Shown here: one piece after another, positions 54,863 through 63,891 of the stretch
Layout of the letters: each line of letters opens with the position of its first letter
Position numbering within the stretch: position 1 is the first letter of the stretch
NCBI GenBank assembly: GCA_900547555.1
Contig: URHG01000010.1
Location: forward strand, 6,258 to 70,257
From: an uncultured Porphyromonadaceae bacterium
GTDB lineage: Bacteria > Bacteroidota > Bacteroidia > Bacteroidales > UBA11471
Length of the DNA: 64,000 bases
Direction of reading: 5' to 3'
The notes under the pieces: model-generated
Databases searched by the model: none
Seen by the model: the letters and a program-made list of their open reading frames with translations, nothing else
What the model was told of the DNA's origin: nothing
Translations under genes and position numbers: made by a program

Positions 54863-57800
54863 CTAATAAACGAAACTTTTGCAAACACCGTTCACTCTCA
54901 TAATATACACACCGGGAACAGACAAGTTCACGATACACTCGGAAGATATTGCTTTTCTCGAATAGACCGCCACTCCGCCAACCGTTATGACATCGACTTG
55001 CGAACCGGGCATTATTCCCTTTACCGCTACTCCACCGTCGATACGCGAAATCTCGAAAATTTCATCGACAGACTGTTGCGACAAGCCCGAGGAAAAAGCC
55101 ACCGGGTCGGAAATCTCTCCAAGACCGCCATATTCATTGACCGCCTGCACGCGATATACATCGGCATCTGCCGGTTGTTCCGGAGTATATGTCGTCTCGG
55201 TCGTAAAGTCGATTACCTTATCATTTTTGAGAATGACATAACTGATAGAATAGGGTACGGCTTCCCATGATATCATAGAACCTGTAATCACAGGCTTGGG
55301 TGCGGCACAAGCTTCGGTAAGAAGTTCGGGCTGCCAGTTGTCGTTTCCGCTGAGTACATTCTGGATCGTATACTCCGCAGCCTCATCGGCCGTAAGCACG
55401 GCTTTTGCCGTTCCCCACACTTTTTCTCCATCAACGGTCTTATAGTATTTGGTCCGACGTTGCGAAAGGTCCACAGGATCACCATTGCCATCCATCGTAT
55501 TATATTCGGCCCAAATCACGGGCAGACCGCCCATCGTCTCGTACCAGCCGGCCGCAGGGATAGTAACCTCGGCAACCGTATTGATCCAAACGGTCTTGGG
55601 ACTGTTATGCCACGGACGACCGAGCCATACTTCTGTTTCGGACGGTACTCCCGGAGCTGTTATGGTATTGTTCACAAAAACATATCCCCACTCTACATCC
55701 GAGGAATGAGAGGGCGCTACGATATAACCGCCACTCTCGCGCACGATATTGAGTGTACACGCATCGAAATAATAGTTGCCGCTGTTGTAGATAAAGTCCA
55801 CCGCCCCTTCGATAAAACAATCTTTGGCATAACAACGGGCATTGGAAATACTGGTCGTAATCCACGTATCCTGATAACTGTACATACCGCATTTATTGAA
55901 TACGACACGGTCTTCTTTGGTATTAAGTGCCAAAGCCTGCGGGCCATTCTTCTCCTCCACGCCGTAGGAATTAACAAAACTGATACCCTCGAAGAACAAA
56001 TCTTTCGCACGAGCCACGACCGTAGCCCCTTCATCGACATGCACGGCATTGTCCCCACCGCTTAAACGGTCATCGCTGATAAAGACTTTCTTGTAATCCT
56101 GACCGATGAAACTGAGATTTGACTTGCCGGCGGGAATATTCACATGCTCCTTATAGACGCCTTCTTTGATAAAAATGAGCCACGGTTTGGCACTGCCCGA
56201 CGGTGCAGCATCGACGGCCGCTTGCACGGTGGTATAGTCGCCCGTACCATCTTGGGCAATAACGGCATCATAGAGGCGGGCATCGGGTTGTTTACGGCTC
56301 ATCGTGGTGAAAGTGATCTCCACTCCCTCACAAGCGTTTCCGCTACGATCGGTAACAGCACCGGCCGGTAAAGAAAAAGTATATTCGGTATCGTAAGCCA
56401 GACGGGAATAAGGATAGATGAGCGACTTCCCGGTTACGGTCGGGGTGATCGTTTCCCCGGCAAGCATTCCTTTGGCGCCATCGACGGCAACGATCTTCTC
56501 ATCGAACGTGAGGATAATCGAACCGTTGGCCGAAACTCCGACAGCTCCTGCGGCAGGAATCGATGTCGCGAGTTGCGGAGCCACGTCATCGGAAACAGCA
56601 TCGAGAGAGGCCAAAACAAATGTGGGACCCAACTTGACGCCGTCCAAATCGGTCTCATTGCCAGTTACGGCCGAATTGAAATCGGGCATAAAACGGATAT
56701 AGATGCGATCCTTGCCTTCGGCCTCGGCAGGCAAGGTGGCTTCGGCTTCGTACCAACCTTTTTCGGGAATAGATATTTCCCCGAACTTGGTATAGTTCTT
56801 CCCATCTATACTATACTCGAAATTGAAAAGGGTATAGCTCATGTAGTCCTTACCCATTTTGGTAACGAGTTTGATGTCGGTATACTCTTTCGTCCCGAAA
56901 GATATTTCGAAATAATATTTTTCCGAACGATTTTTCCACGGACGGGCATTACCCTCCAAATAGACAGCTCCTTCATCAGTCCCGGCTCCGAGCCAGCCCG
57001 TAGTCGAACCGTCGAGCTTGCGCAGGGTGAGCAAGCCGGCATTGTCGCTCTCAGCCTTATAGTCGGCCGCACGGTCGCTTGTAGGCGATTTGCGATAGAA
57101 GTCCCAAGCCACGATATAATCCTCGCAAGAGTAGTTGGCAGTCAAGTTCTTCTCTCCGTCCATAGTAACGATGCGTTCGAGCTGGGTCGTATTATCTTCC
57201 CAGTTGGTAAAGGTCAGAATACGGTTATTGAGGGCACGGAGTTCCACATCTGTACCTTCCTCATAGTAATGAACGCCATCTACGATATTTCCCGCAGGAA
57301 AGAACTCCACGAGGTAATCGTTGGCACCACCCACAACATCGAGGTTCAAGGGATATACGTTTTTCCGGGTATATGTAGCCGTAAGAGAGGTGTTGGCAGC
57401 AATCTCGAATGTATAAGGATTTTCGGTAGAGACGGTATTGCCCTTATCGTCCACCCACGCAGAGAAGTGGTAACCGAAATTCTCCGTGGCGGTAACCGTC
57501 AGTACCGTACCCTCATCAAATGAAGTACCGGAGGGATTTACCGATACAGAACCGGCACCGTCCATACCACACTGAGCCGAAACGGTATATGAGGGTACAT
57601 TTTCGGGTGTCCCTGCAAAGTCGCCGATGACCTCGATAGCACCCATCGCCAGTTGCTTGTTAGCAGCAAGGTTATATACATAGAAATAAATCTCGACTTT
57701 CTCGGTCGTAGCACCAAGAGCAGAAAGGTCGTACTCGGCAGCAGAAAAGTCGTTGTTCCGGACAGGATCGAATGCCTTCGCCACTTCTACCCGCTTATCG

Positions 57801-58231
57801 CCCGTTACAGCATAGATATTGAGCGTACCGCCGCTCGTTCCGCACTTGGCGGCATTGAATTTGAGTTTCTTTGGCGTAAAAGCAATTCCTTTTTTGGGGA
57901 TAATGGAGAATACGACATAAGCCTCCTTTTCTTCGGCTTTCCCTATGGCCTCGTAAGGATTGAGTTTAGAAAGAGTCGCACTACCGAGCATCTCATTGCT
58001 ACATCCCTGTGTGCCGTTGAAATAGAGATTGCTGCCCAAGTCGAAACTTGTGGCCGACACGGCGGCAGGCTCGAAAACATCGGCAGTCGTGGTATTTTCC
58101 GAAGCCTTGTCGAATGTCCAGTGTACCGAAGCATCGACAGCATTGATTTCCTGTGCCCCCGCAGAGAGTGGCACACCCACAGCCGCAAACGAAATCAGTC
58201 CGGCCAATAAGCTGCATTTTACATTTTTCAT
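54863..58231 (-). CDS. multidomain pectin methylesterase with T9SS-like C-terminal tail
   Basis: This 1122-residue secreted protein has a signal peptide (to about 27), a beta-rich region (28-205) and two bacterial-repeat modules (about 215-290 and 300-368). A lectin-like region (370-540) and an SbsA-type Ig domain (549-643) follow. The CE8 pectinesterase domain (652-965) carries all key motifs: QALAL at 765-769, YQDT with Asp788, AVDF with Asp812 and GRPW at 871-874. A fibronectin III-like part (975-1045) leads to a final 65-residue domain ending PGVYIMRVNGVCKSFVY, which resembles a type IX sorting domain. It removes methyl groups from homogalacturonan. It starts 24 bases after the acetylesterase gene stop. 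Confidence 0.92.
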   Translation of the reverse strand: MKNVKCSLLAGLISFAAVGVPLSAGAQEINAVDASVHWTFDKASENTTTADVFEPAAVSATSFDLGSNLYFNGTQGCSNEMLGSATLSKLNPYEAIGKAEEKEAYVVFSIIPKKGIAFTPKKLKFNAAKCGTSGGTLNIYAVTGDKRVEVAKAFDPVRNNDFSAAEYDLSALGATTEKVEIYFYVYNLAANKQLAMGAIEVIGDFAGTPENVPSYTVSAQCGMDGAGSVSVNPSGTSFDEGTVLTVTATENFGYHFSAWVDDKGNTVSTENPYTFEIAANTSLTATYTRKNVYPLNLDVVGGANDYLVEFFPAGNIVDGVHYYEEGTDVELRALNNRILTFTNWEDNTTQLERIVTMDGEKNLTANYSCEDYIVAWDFYRKSPTSDRAADYKAESDNAGLLTLRKLDGSTTGWLGAGTDEGAVYLEGNARPWKNRSEKYYFEISFGTKEYTDIKLVTKMGKDYMSYTLFNFEYSIDGKNYTKFGEISIPEKGWYEAEATLPAEAEGKDRIYIRFMPDFNSAVTGNETDLDGVKLGPTFVLASLDAVSDDVAPQLATSIPAAGAVGVSANGSIILTFDEKIVAVDGAKGMLAGETITPTVTGKSLIYPYSRLAYDTEYTFSLPAGAVTDRSGNACEGVEITFTTMSRKQPDARLYDAVIAQDGTGDYTTVQAAVDAAPSGSAKPWLIFIKEGVYKEHVNIPAGKSNLSFIGQDYKKVFISDDRLSGGDNAVHVDEGATVVARAKDLFFEGISFVNSYGVEEKNGPQALALNTKEDRVVFNKCGMYSYQDTWITTSISNARCYAKDCFIEGAVDFIYNSGNYYFDACTLNIVRESGGYIVAPSHSSDVEWGYVFVNNTITAPGVPSETEVWLGRPWHNSPKTVWINTVAEVTIPAAGWYETMGGLPVIWAEYNTMDGNGDPVDLSQRRTKYYKTVDGEKVWGTAKAVLTADEAAEYTIQNVLSGNDNWQPELLTEACAAPKPVITGSMISWEAVPYSISYVILKNDKVIDFTTETTYTPEQPADADVYRVQAVNEYGGLGEISDPVAFSSGLSQQSVDEIFEISRIDGGVAVKGIMPGSQVDVITVGGVAVYSRKAISSECIVNLSVPGVYIMRVNGVCKSFVY

Positions 58232-58255
58232 ACAATAATCGTTTAAGGTTAAATA

Positions 58256-60148
58256 CTATTTCAGTTTTTTCGAGACAGAAACACGACCGTCGGAATAGCT
58301 GTTTCGCTCTAAGTAAACGCCTTTCTCGGGAGGTGAAAGCAGTTGTACTCCACATATATCATAATAGGTCGTTTGCAACAATCGGGCTTCGGCCGCACTC
58401 GTCTCTTGTATAGATGATGTAGACTCGGCAACACCGTGCAAAGTAACATGGCTCAGACAGATCGTCTTTCCGGTCGCCTCGGAACTATACCACGGATAGA
58501 TGCGCAACAACAATGTCTCTCCCGCCGGTAATTCCAGAACCGGCTGAGCCGACACGGCATACATTGTATTGGCCACCATCGAAGTCGTCAGTTCGGCAAT
58601 GGAAACAGCCTCTGAGAAATCGGCGTTTGTCGAATAAGAGACGCGGCATCGCATACCGTTACCACCTGCGCCGCAAACATAAAGCCCGATCGAATCGATA
58701 TGCAGTACAGTTCCCTCGGAAGCGGTAATCCCGAACTGTATATAACGGGTCGAAACTTCATCGATCTCTCCGGCCGGCCACTTCTCCCCGACAATAAGAT
58801 TACGCTGGGTAGATTGCCCGTTGACAAGACCGCATCCTTCGGGCCATATCGTATTGGCATTGGGAGAGGCATACCGTTGTACGGTCATTTCGCTCCAACT
58901 TTGCGGTACGGCAATAGCCGGTCCGGTGAGCTGATAAGAATCGTTCTCAGCCAACGGCCACTGTAACAGAACTTCTTCTCCTCCGGCCAAATCGACCCCT
59001 TCGTAAGTCAGAGGAATTGATTTGCTGTGATTGCTGTTGGTCAATGCCAACGTACCCGATACGACACCGGCAACGGCCACCGTAGCCTGCACATAAATGC
59101 GGGTATAAGTGAGATTTCCACCTGCATAATCGAGCGACAACGAAGATGCATAATCTTTTTTATCGAGAGAAACGAGGAAACCGTCAGAAGCCGTTACAGA
59201 AAGCGAACCGTCGGCAGGTGTCAAATCGAAACCCGAAACAGATACTTCCCGCACCAACTGCTGACCGGCATATGCCTTACCGAAATCGAGAGATACCGGA
59301 TTGACCAATAAGTCGGCATTCTGCCGGATATGGTCCGCCAGAATATTTTGGGCAGCCATCTCTTGTGCCACGATACGGGCTATCAATGTAGCACCCAACG
59401 CTATGGGGTGAGTATTGTCGTTCTTACCGAACAACAACTCCGAACAAGCAGCCTCTCCATAACTGACATACAACTCGGCCGACTTCGTCGTCAGGTCTAT
59501 AAAAGGAACGTCCATCTCCTCGGCGACCTGTTTCATGGCATAGGGATAATCCATCGAGCGGTCGGTCTCGGGAACTTTATTACCAGTCGTAATCGTCCCG
59601 TCATCTTGCAAGATCGAAAAAGAATCCCCGAGGTCATGCCGACCATTTCTGCGAATGGTATTACCGGAGAAATATTTACGACACATCGACGATACCAATA
59701 TGGGAGTGGCTCCTAACGCCCGGGTTTCATTGACATATTTCCTCAAATATTCCTTGTAAGTACCCTGTGGAGTCGTTCCCCGATAATCGACCGTCATATC
59801 GCCGGTTTTCACCCGTACCGAATCACCGTCCATTCCACCGTTTTTCTCATCGTTATGCGCAAACTGTATGATGACATAATCGCCTTCGGCAATCTGTTTT
59901 TTCACCGACGCCCAATATGCGCTCTCCTCATAAAAACTTTTACTGCTGGCTCCGCTCTTTCCCCTGTTATTAACCGTTATGGTTTCATCGAAAAATTGCT
60001 GGAACATCTGCCCCCAACCCCGTTGATCGGTAGTCGACTCATTGTAATCGGCCATCGTAGAATCGCCGATCGTATGCACGGTTTGTGCAGTCGTACATAC
60101 CGACGACATAGCCAACAAACCGGCCACAAGAATGTGTAATTTTTTCAT
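58256..60148 (-). CDS. rhamnogalacturonan acetylesterase (SGNH) with T9SS-like tail
   Basis: The 630-residue secreted protein has a signal peptide (to about 21) and an SGNH hydrolase domain (22-270): GDSTMADY with Ser30, GKSGASS near 63-69, QFAHND with Asn99, and DNTHP with Asp244 and His247. Two beta-rich modules follow (about 280-390 and 395-575). The last 40 residues (YYDICGVQLLSPPEKGVY...) resemble the short C-terminal sorting signal of Bacteroidales. It would remove acetyl groups from the rhamnogalacturonan backbone. The promoter is at 60173-60180, and the pectin methylesterase gene follows in the same operon. Confidence 0.9.
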   Translation of the reverse strand: MKKLHILVAGLLAMSSVCTTAQTVHTIGDSTMADYNESTTDQRGWGQMFQQFFDETITVNNRGKSGASSKSFYEESAYWASVKKQIAEGDYVIIQFAHNDEKNGGMDGDSVRVKTGDMTVDYRGTTPQGTYKEYLRKYVNETRALGATPILVSSMCRKYFSGNTIRRNGRHDLGDSFSILQDDGTITTGNKVPETDRSMDYPYAMKQVAEEMDVPFIDLTTKSAELYVSYGEAACSELLFGKNDNTHPIALGATLIARIVAQEMAAQNILADHIRQNADLLVNPVSLDFGKAYAGQQLVREVSVSGFDLTPADGSLSVTASDGFLVSLDKKDYASSLSLDYAGGNLTYTRIYVQATVAVAGVVSGTLALTNSNHSKSIPLTYEGVDLAGGEEVLLQWPLAENDSYQLTGPAIAVPQSWSEMTVQRYASPNANTIWPEGCGLVNGQSTQRNLIVGEKWPAGEIDEVSTRYIQFGITASEGTVLHIDSIGLYVCGAGGNGMRCRVSYSTNADFSEAVSIAELTTSMVANTMYAVSAQPVLELPAGETLLLRIYPWYSSEATGKTICLSHVTLHGVAESTSSIQETSAAEARLLQTTYYDICGVQLLSPPEKGVYLERNSYSDGRVSVSKKLK

Positions 60149-60172
60149 GGTACATATAAAATTTGTTATAGG

Positions 60173-60180
60173 CAAATATA
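60173..60180 (-). promoter_or_regulatory. -7 element of the acetylesterase-pectinesterase operon
   Basis: The minus strand reads TATATTTG, 25 bases upstream of the ATG at 60148. Confidence 0.65.
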
Positions 60181-60269
60181 GTATATTATACCTATCAGTA
60201 TCATCGCCAAAATCAGAAAGACCGAAAATAGCACCCTATTTAGGACTTTTGTCCACTTATATTGCGAAT

Positions 60270-60312
60270 AAAAAAGAGGGAAGATATTTTGAAAATATCT
60301 TCCCTCTTTTTT
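60270..60312. terminator. terminator of the GH95 gene, perfect 21-base inverted repeat
   Basis: Arms at 60270-60290 and 60292-60312 are perfectly complementary over 21 bases around one central base. It lies just beyond the GH95 stop (60333) on the minus strand, with poly-A and poly-T at the outer ends. Confidence 0.88.
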
Positions 60313-60332
60313 ACACATATCCGGTACAAGTA

Positions 60333-62705
60333 CTAAAAAGAAATGGTCTGCGGCACACCGGCTTTCAACTCTATATCTTCTACATATTGTCCCCGAAGTT
60401 CGACCTTCACCGTCTGGTCTATCCGGGACACCAGTGTCGCTGTTACGCTCTCTCCGCTCCAACTCAAATCGTTTATCACAATGCCCCCGCGCAAAGCCGT
60501 CCCTTTCAACGAACCTTCGGACCACTCCCGGGGCGTACAAGGCAGTAACGAAACCAAACCGGGCTCGGCATACACCAGCATTTTCATGACCAACGACGGG
60601 TATCCGCCGCAAATATCCACATTGAAGGTTTTTCCGGGATCATGCGTCGACACCATGTTGTCGTTCCAATAGCAATTTCCCAGCCATTTCAAGATATCGT
60701 AAGTCGTCTCTTCCTCGCCCAATGCACAAGCAGAAAAGGCCAGTTGTATCATACCGAAAGCCATAACGCCACCGTTATCCTTCCGCCGTATTTCCATTCG
60801 TCTGTCGATTGCCTTTTTACAACCTTCCCGTAACGAGTCGCTTTCCATGATCAACGGGTCATGAAGGTCATAAAGGCCGAATAACTGCGATGCGTGACGG
60901 TGCTGGTGATTATCCTGCAAATCTCCCCATAACCATTCTCTTATCTCGCCGTTTTCATTCAGCTCATAGGCGGGCATCTTTGCAAGCATCGATTGCCATA
61001 CCGGTATTTTTTCCTCATTCACGCCCAAAATCCGGCTGGCCTCGATAATCGTCCGAAACAGACCGTTTGCCCCCATAACCTCCATCGTGGCATTTATACA
61101 TGCCTGATTGGGATTATTCATCGGGTGATTCTCGGGTGAATACGATGGGTTGAATATATATTTCCCGTCTTCACCTTCGACCAAAAAGTCTTCATAGAAG
61201 AGAGCTGCCTGTTCCATAAACGGCAACGCCCTGTTGCGCAAAAAGTCTTCGTCCAACGTGTACAAATAATAATCATAATAAAACAGCGAATACCATGCCG
61301 CTCCTACGGTCCAAAAAGTCATAGGCCATGTGGCATCGAAATGATTGTTCAATCCGTGCGTACTGAAACGGGACGGAACATGTATGCCCCGACAACCGAA
61401 CAACTCCTGCGCATTCACCTTGAAATCGTCCATATACGATTCCAACCGGTCAAAAAGAGGCAGCATGAGTTCGGGTGTATTTGCCTGCAAATTATGGGAT
61501 ATGACTACGGGCAGATTCCCGTTTGTCGTATAATCGCCCGACCATCGCGGCGTCATCGTTGCTCCCCAAATACCTTGAAGATTGGGCGGATTTATTCCCG
61601 TAGCACATATTACATTATAACGGGCCGCATCGAAGATTTTCTCTATCAGTGCCGGATTCTCTCCGCCCGATGCCAATAATTCTTCCGAAGATTTAAGCCG
61701 GTCGGCAGCCGGAGCGTGTAAATCGAGAGATACTCGCCCGAACAACTCTCCGTGTATCTCTTTATGCGGACTGAGCAACTTATCATAGTCTGCGGGCAAT
61801 TCCGCCAAAACCGACAACATATCTTCTACTGCCGAATGCTCCATATCGGACGAAGGTTCTACACGAGCCAACAGCAAGACGTCCGATGCGCCTTCTATAA
61901 ACAATTTGTCTCCATCGACTCGCACCGTACCGTCGGAACGCACCACTTTCACGATACCTTCGTAACCCTCGAAGCTTCCTTCCCAAGGCCTCTCGTACCA
62001 TGCCCTGAACGATAACCCGCCATCGAGCGTATTCGTCTCGACTTTCGCAATCCCCAGTTTTTCGTCGAGGTTGTATTTTTTCGCCGTCCGAGGGTCGCCA
62101 GTCGTTATCTGCGAAAGATCCAATACATTATCTATACGACCGCCATCACCAGATTTCAATCGGATAACAACCACATTGTCGGGTCTCGATACAAAAAATT
62201 GCCGGCTGAAAACTCCCCGTTTATCCCGCCATTTCACTTCGACCTCTCCGGTCGAGAAATCGACTGTCCGCCGATAATCCGCCACGTCTGTGGAATCGCC
62301 GCATATATCCAACCGGAACGCCGGGACAAAAAGATCGGTAGCATGTTTACCGGTATATCCTTCGGAATTGGCCAAATCGACAACAAAACGAGAGGCTTCT
62401 CCGAATTTTCCTTCGAGCATCATCTGACGTATCTTATTCAGATATTTACCCTGACTGACCGGCTTCAAAGGTTTGTGAAGAGGCAGATAAAGCAGTGCGT
62501 GATTGAACACGACCGATTCCCTAAAAGGATTCCCCTCTACCATTACACCCATCGTACCGTTTCCCGTAACGAGAGACTCTTCCCACTTCGACGCCGCGCG
62601 AGTACTGTAAAAACCCCGTTCGGGGACTTTCGACACATCTATGTTTTCTGCTCCGCAACCGACCAAGAGCACCGAAAACATTCCTGCCACTAAAAAATTT
62701 TTCAT
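60333..62705 (-). CDS. GH95 family lipoprotein (alpha-L-fucosidase/galactosidase-like), divergent
   Basis: This 790-residue protein has a lipobox (Cys17), an N-terminal beta-sandwich with TGNGTMGVMVEGN near 47-59, an (alpha/alpha)6 catalytic domain and a C-terminal beta domain. The counterparts of the GH95 catalytic residues appear kept: the Asn pair N395/N397 (in TTNGNL), Glu525 (SPEN) and Asp697 (FNVDICGG). The usual sequence around them is altered, so substrate specificity may differ. GH95 enzymes cut terminal alpha-L-fucose or L-galactose, sugars found in xyloglucan and rhamnogalacturonan II, which fits the adjacent pectin esterases. The ATG at 62705 fits the lipoprotein signal; an earlier start is unlikely. 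Confidence 0.85.
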   Translation of the reverse strand: MKNFLVAGMFSVLLVGCGAENIDVSKVPERGFYSTRAASKWEESLVTGNGTMGVMVEGNPFRESVVFNHALLYLPLHKPLKPVSQGKYLNKIRQMMLEGKFGEASRFVVDLANSEGYTGKHATDLFVPAFRLDICGDSTDVADYRRTVDFSTGEVEVKWRDKRGVFSRQFFVSRPDNVVVIRLKSGDGGRIDNVLDLSQITTGDPRTAKKYNLDEKLGIAKVETNTLDGGLSFRAWYERPWEGSFEGYEGIVKVVRSDGTVRVDGDKLFIEGASDVLLLARVEPSSDMEHSAVEDMLSVLAELPADYDKLLSPHKEIHGELFGRVSLDLHAPAADRLKSSEELLASGGENPALIEKIFDAARYNVICATGINPPNLQGIWGATMTPRWSGDYTTNGNLPVVISHNLQANTPELMLPLFDRLESYMDDFKVNAQELFGCRGIHVPSRFSTHGLNNHFDATWPMTFWTVGAAWYSLFYYDYYLYTLDEDFLRNRALPFMEQAALFYEDFLVEGEDGKYIFNPSYSPENHPMNNPNQACINATMEVMGANGLFRTIIEASRILGVNEEKIPVWQSMLAKMPAYELNENGEIREWLWGDLQDNHQHRHASQLFGLYDLHDPLIMESDSLREGCKKAIDRRMEIRRKDNGGVMAFGMIQLAFSACALGEEETTYDILKWLGNCYWNDNMVSTHDPGKTFNVDICGGYPSLVMKMLVYAEPGLVSLLPCTPREWSEGSLKGTALRGGIVINDLSWSGESVTATLVSRIDQTVKVELRGQYVEDIELKAGVPQTISF

Positions 62706-62840
62706 GGTACTTGTTTTTTTATGATTAGATATTCGCAAAGAAAAACATTTCTCACATATTAAGTGTATAAAAAACATTCAAAAACGTATACTTTTTGGTT
62801 TTTATGCCGTACCGCCCTACTTTTCTGTCGGGAATGGGAA

Positions 62841-62879
62841 AAAACAGACGCGCGATGAAAACAATTTTCATCGCGCGTC
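62841..62879 (-). terminator. terminator of floA
   Basis: Perfect 15-base GC-rich arms (62847-62861 and 62865-62879) with a CAA loop, followed on the minus strand by a T run. It starts 17 bases past the floA stop. Confidence 0.9.
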
Positions 62880-62895
62880 GAACCTGTATTCATTA

Positions 62896-63870
62896 CTATT
62901 TGGACGCTCCGCCCGAGGGCTTTGCAATGGCATCACGCATTGAAGTATCCGCTTCGATATTTTTCATTCGATAATAATCCATAATACCGAGATTTCCCGT
63001 TCTGAACGCCTCGGCCATGGCCCGGGGCACTTCTGCCTCGGCTTCGATGACTTTGGCACGGGCTTCTTGCGCTTTGGCCTTCATTTCCTGTTCGAGAGCG
63101 ATAGCCATAGCCCGGCGCTCCTCGGCCTTTGCCTGCGCGATATTCTTATCGGCCTGAGCCTGATCGATCTGCAACCCGGCACCGATATTCTTACCTATGT
63201 CTATATCGGCAATATCGATAGAGAGTATCTCGAATGCCGTACCGGAATCCAAACCTTTTTTCAATACGAGCTTCGATATGGAATCGGGATTTTCAAGTAC
63301 CGACTTATGCGACTCGGACGAACCGATAGACGACACGATACCTTCACCCACACGAGCCAAAACGGTATCTTCGCCGGCACCACCCACCAACTGGCGAATG
63401 TTGGCGCGCACCGTTACCCGGGCTTTGGCGATAAGCTGAATGCCGTCTTTGGCAACCGCCACGACCGGAGGCGTATCGATCACTTTGGGATTGACCGACA
63501 TCTGCACGGCCTCAAACACATCACGACCAGCCAAATCGATAGCCGTAGCCATCTGAAAACCGAGATCGATATTGGCTTTTGCCGCCGATACAAGAGCATG
63601 TACGACACGTTCCACACGACCACCGGCCAAATAATGCGCTTCCAATTCGTCCCGGGTGATCGATTTCAATCCGGCCTTATGAGCCTCGATCATTGCCCGC
63701 ACGATAATTTGAGGCGGCACCTTACGGATACGCATCAGAAAGAGTTGAACCAAGGATATATGCACTCCCGAAACCAGAGCCGATATCCAAAGCAAAAAAG
63801 GCACAAAGTAAAAGAACACGGCCAATGCCGCGATACATAGTGCCACGATAAGAAGAACAAATAAATCCAT
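62896..63870 (-). CDS. floA: flotillin-like protein FloA
   Basis: The 324-residue protein has an N-terminal membrane hairpin (about 5-48), an SPFH domain (with GRDVFEAVQMSVNPKVIDTPPV near 112-133) and a C-terminal Ala/Glu-rich coiled coil (about 235-295). These are the features of FloA/YqfA flotillins, which organise membrane microdomains. A further gene ends 22 bases upstream on the same strand, where a NfeD-type partner is often found. Confidence 0.94.
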   Translation of the reverse strand: MDLFVLLIVALCIAALAVFFYFVPFLLWISALVSGVHISLVQLFLMRIRKVPPQIIVRAMIEAHKAGLKSITRDELEAHYLAGGRVERVVHALVSAAKANIDLGFQMATAIDLAGRDVFEAVQMSVNPKVIDTPPVVAVAKDGIQLIAKARVTVRANIRQLVGGAGEDTVLARVGEGIVSSIGSSESHKSVLENPDSISKLVLKKGLDSGTAFEILSIDIADIDIGKNIGAGLQIDQAQADKNIAQAKAEERRAMAIALEQEMKAKAQEARAKVIEAEAEVPRAMAEAFRTGNLGIMDYYRMKNIEADTSMRDAIAKPSGGASK

Positions 63871-63891
63871 ATCTTGCTATATTAAAAGGTT

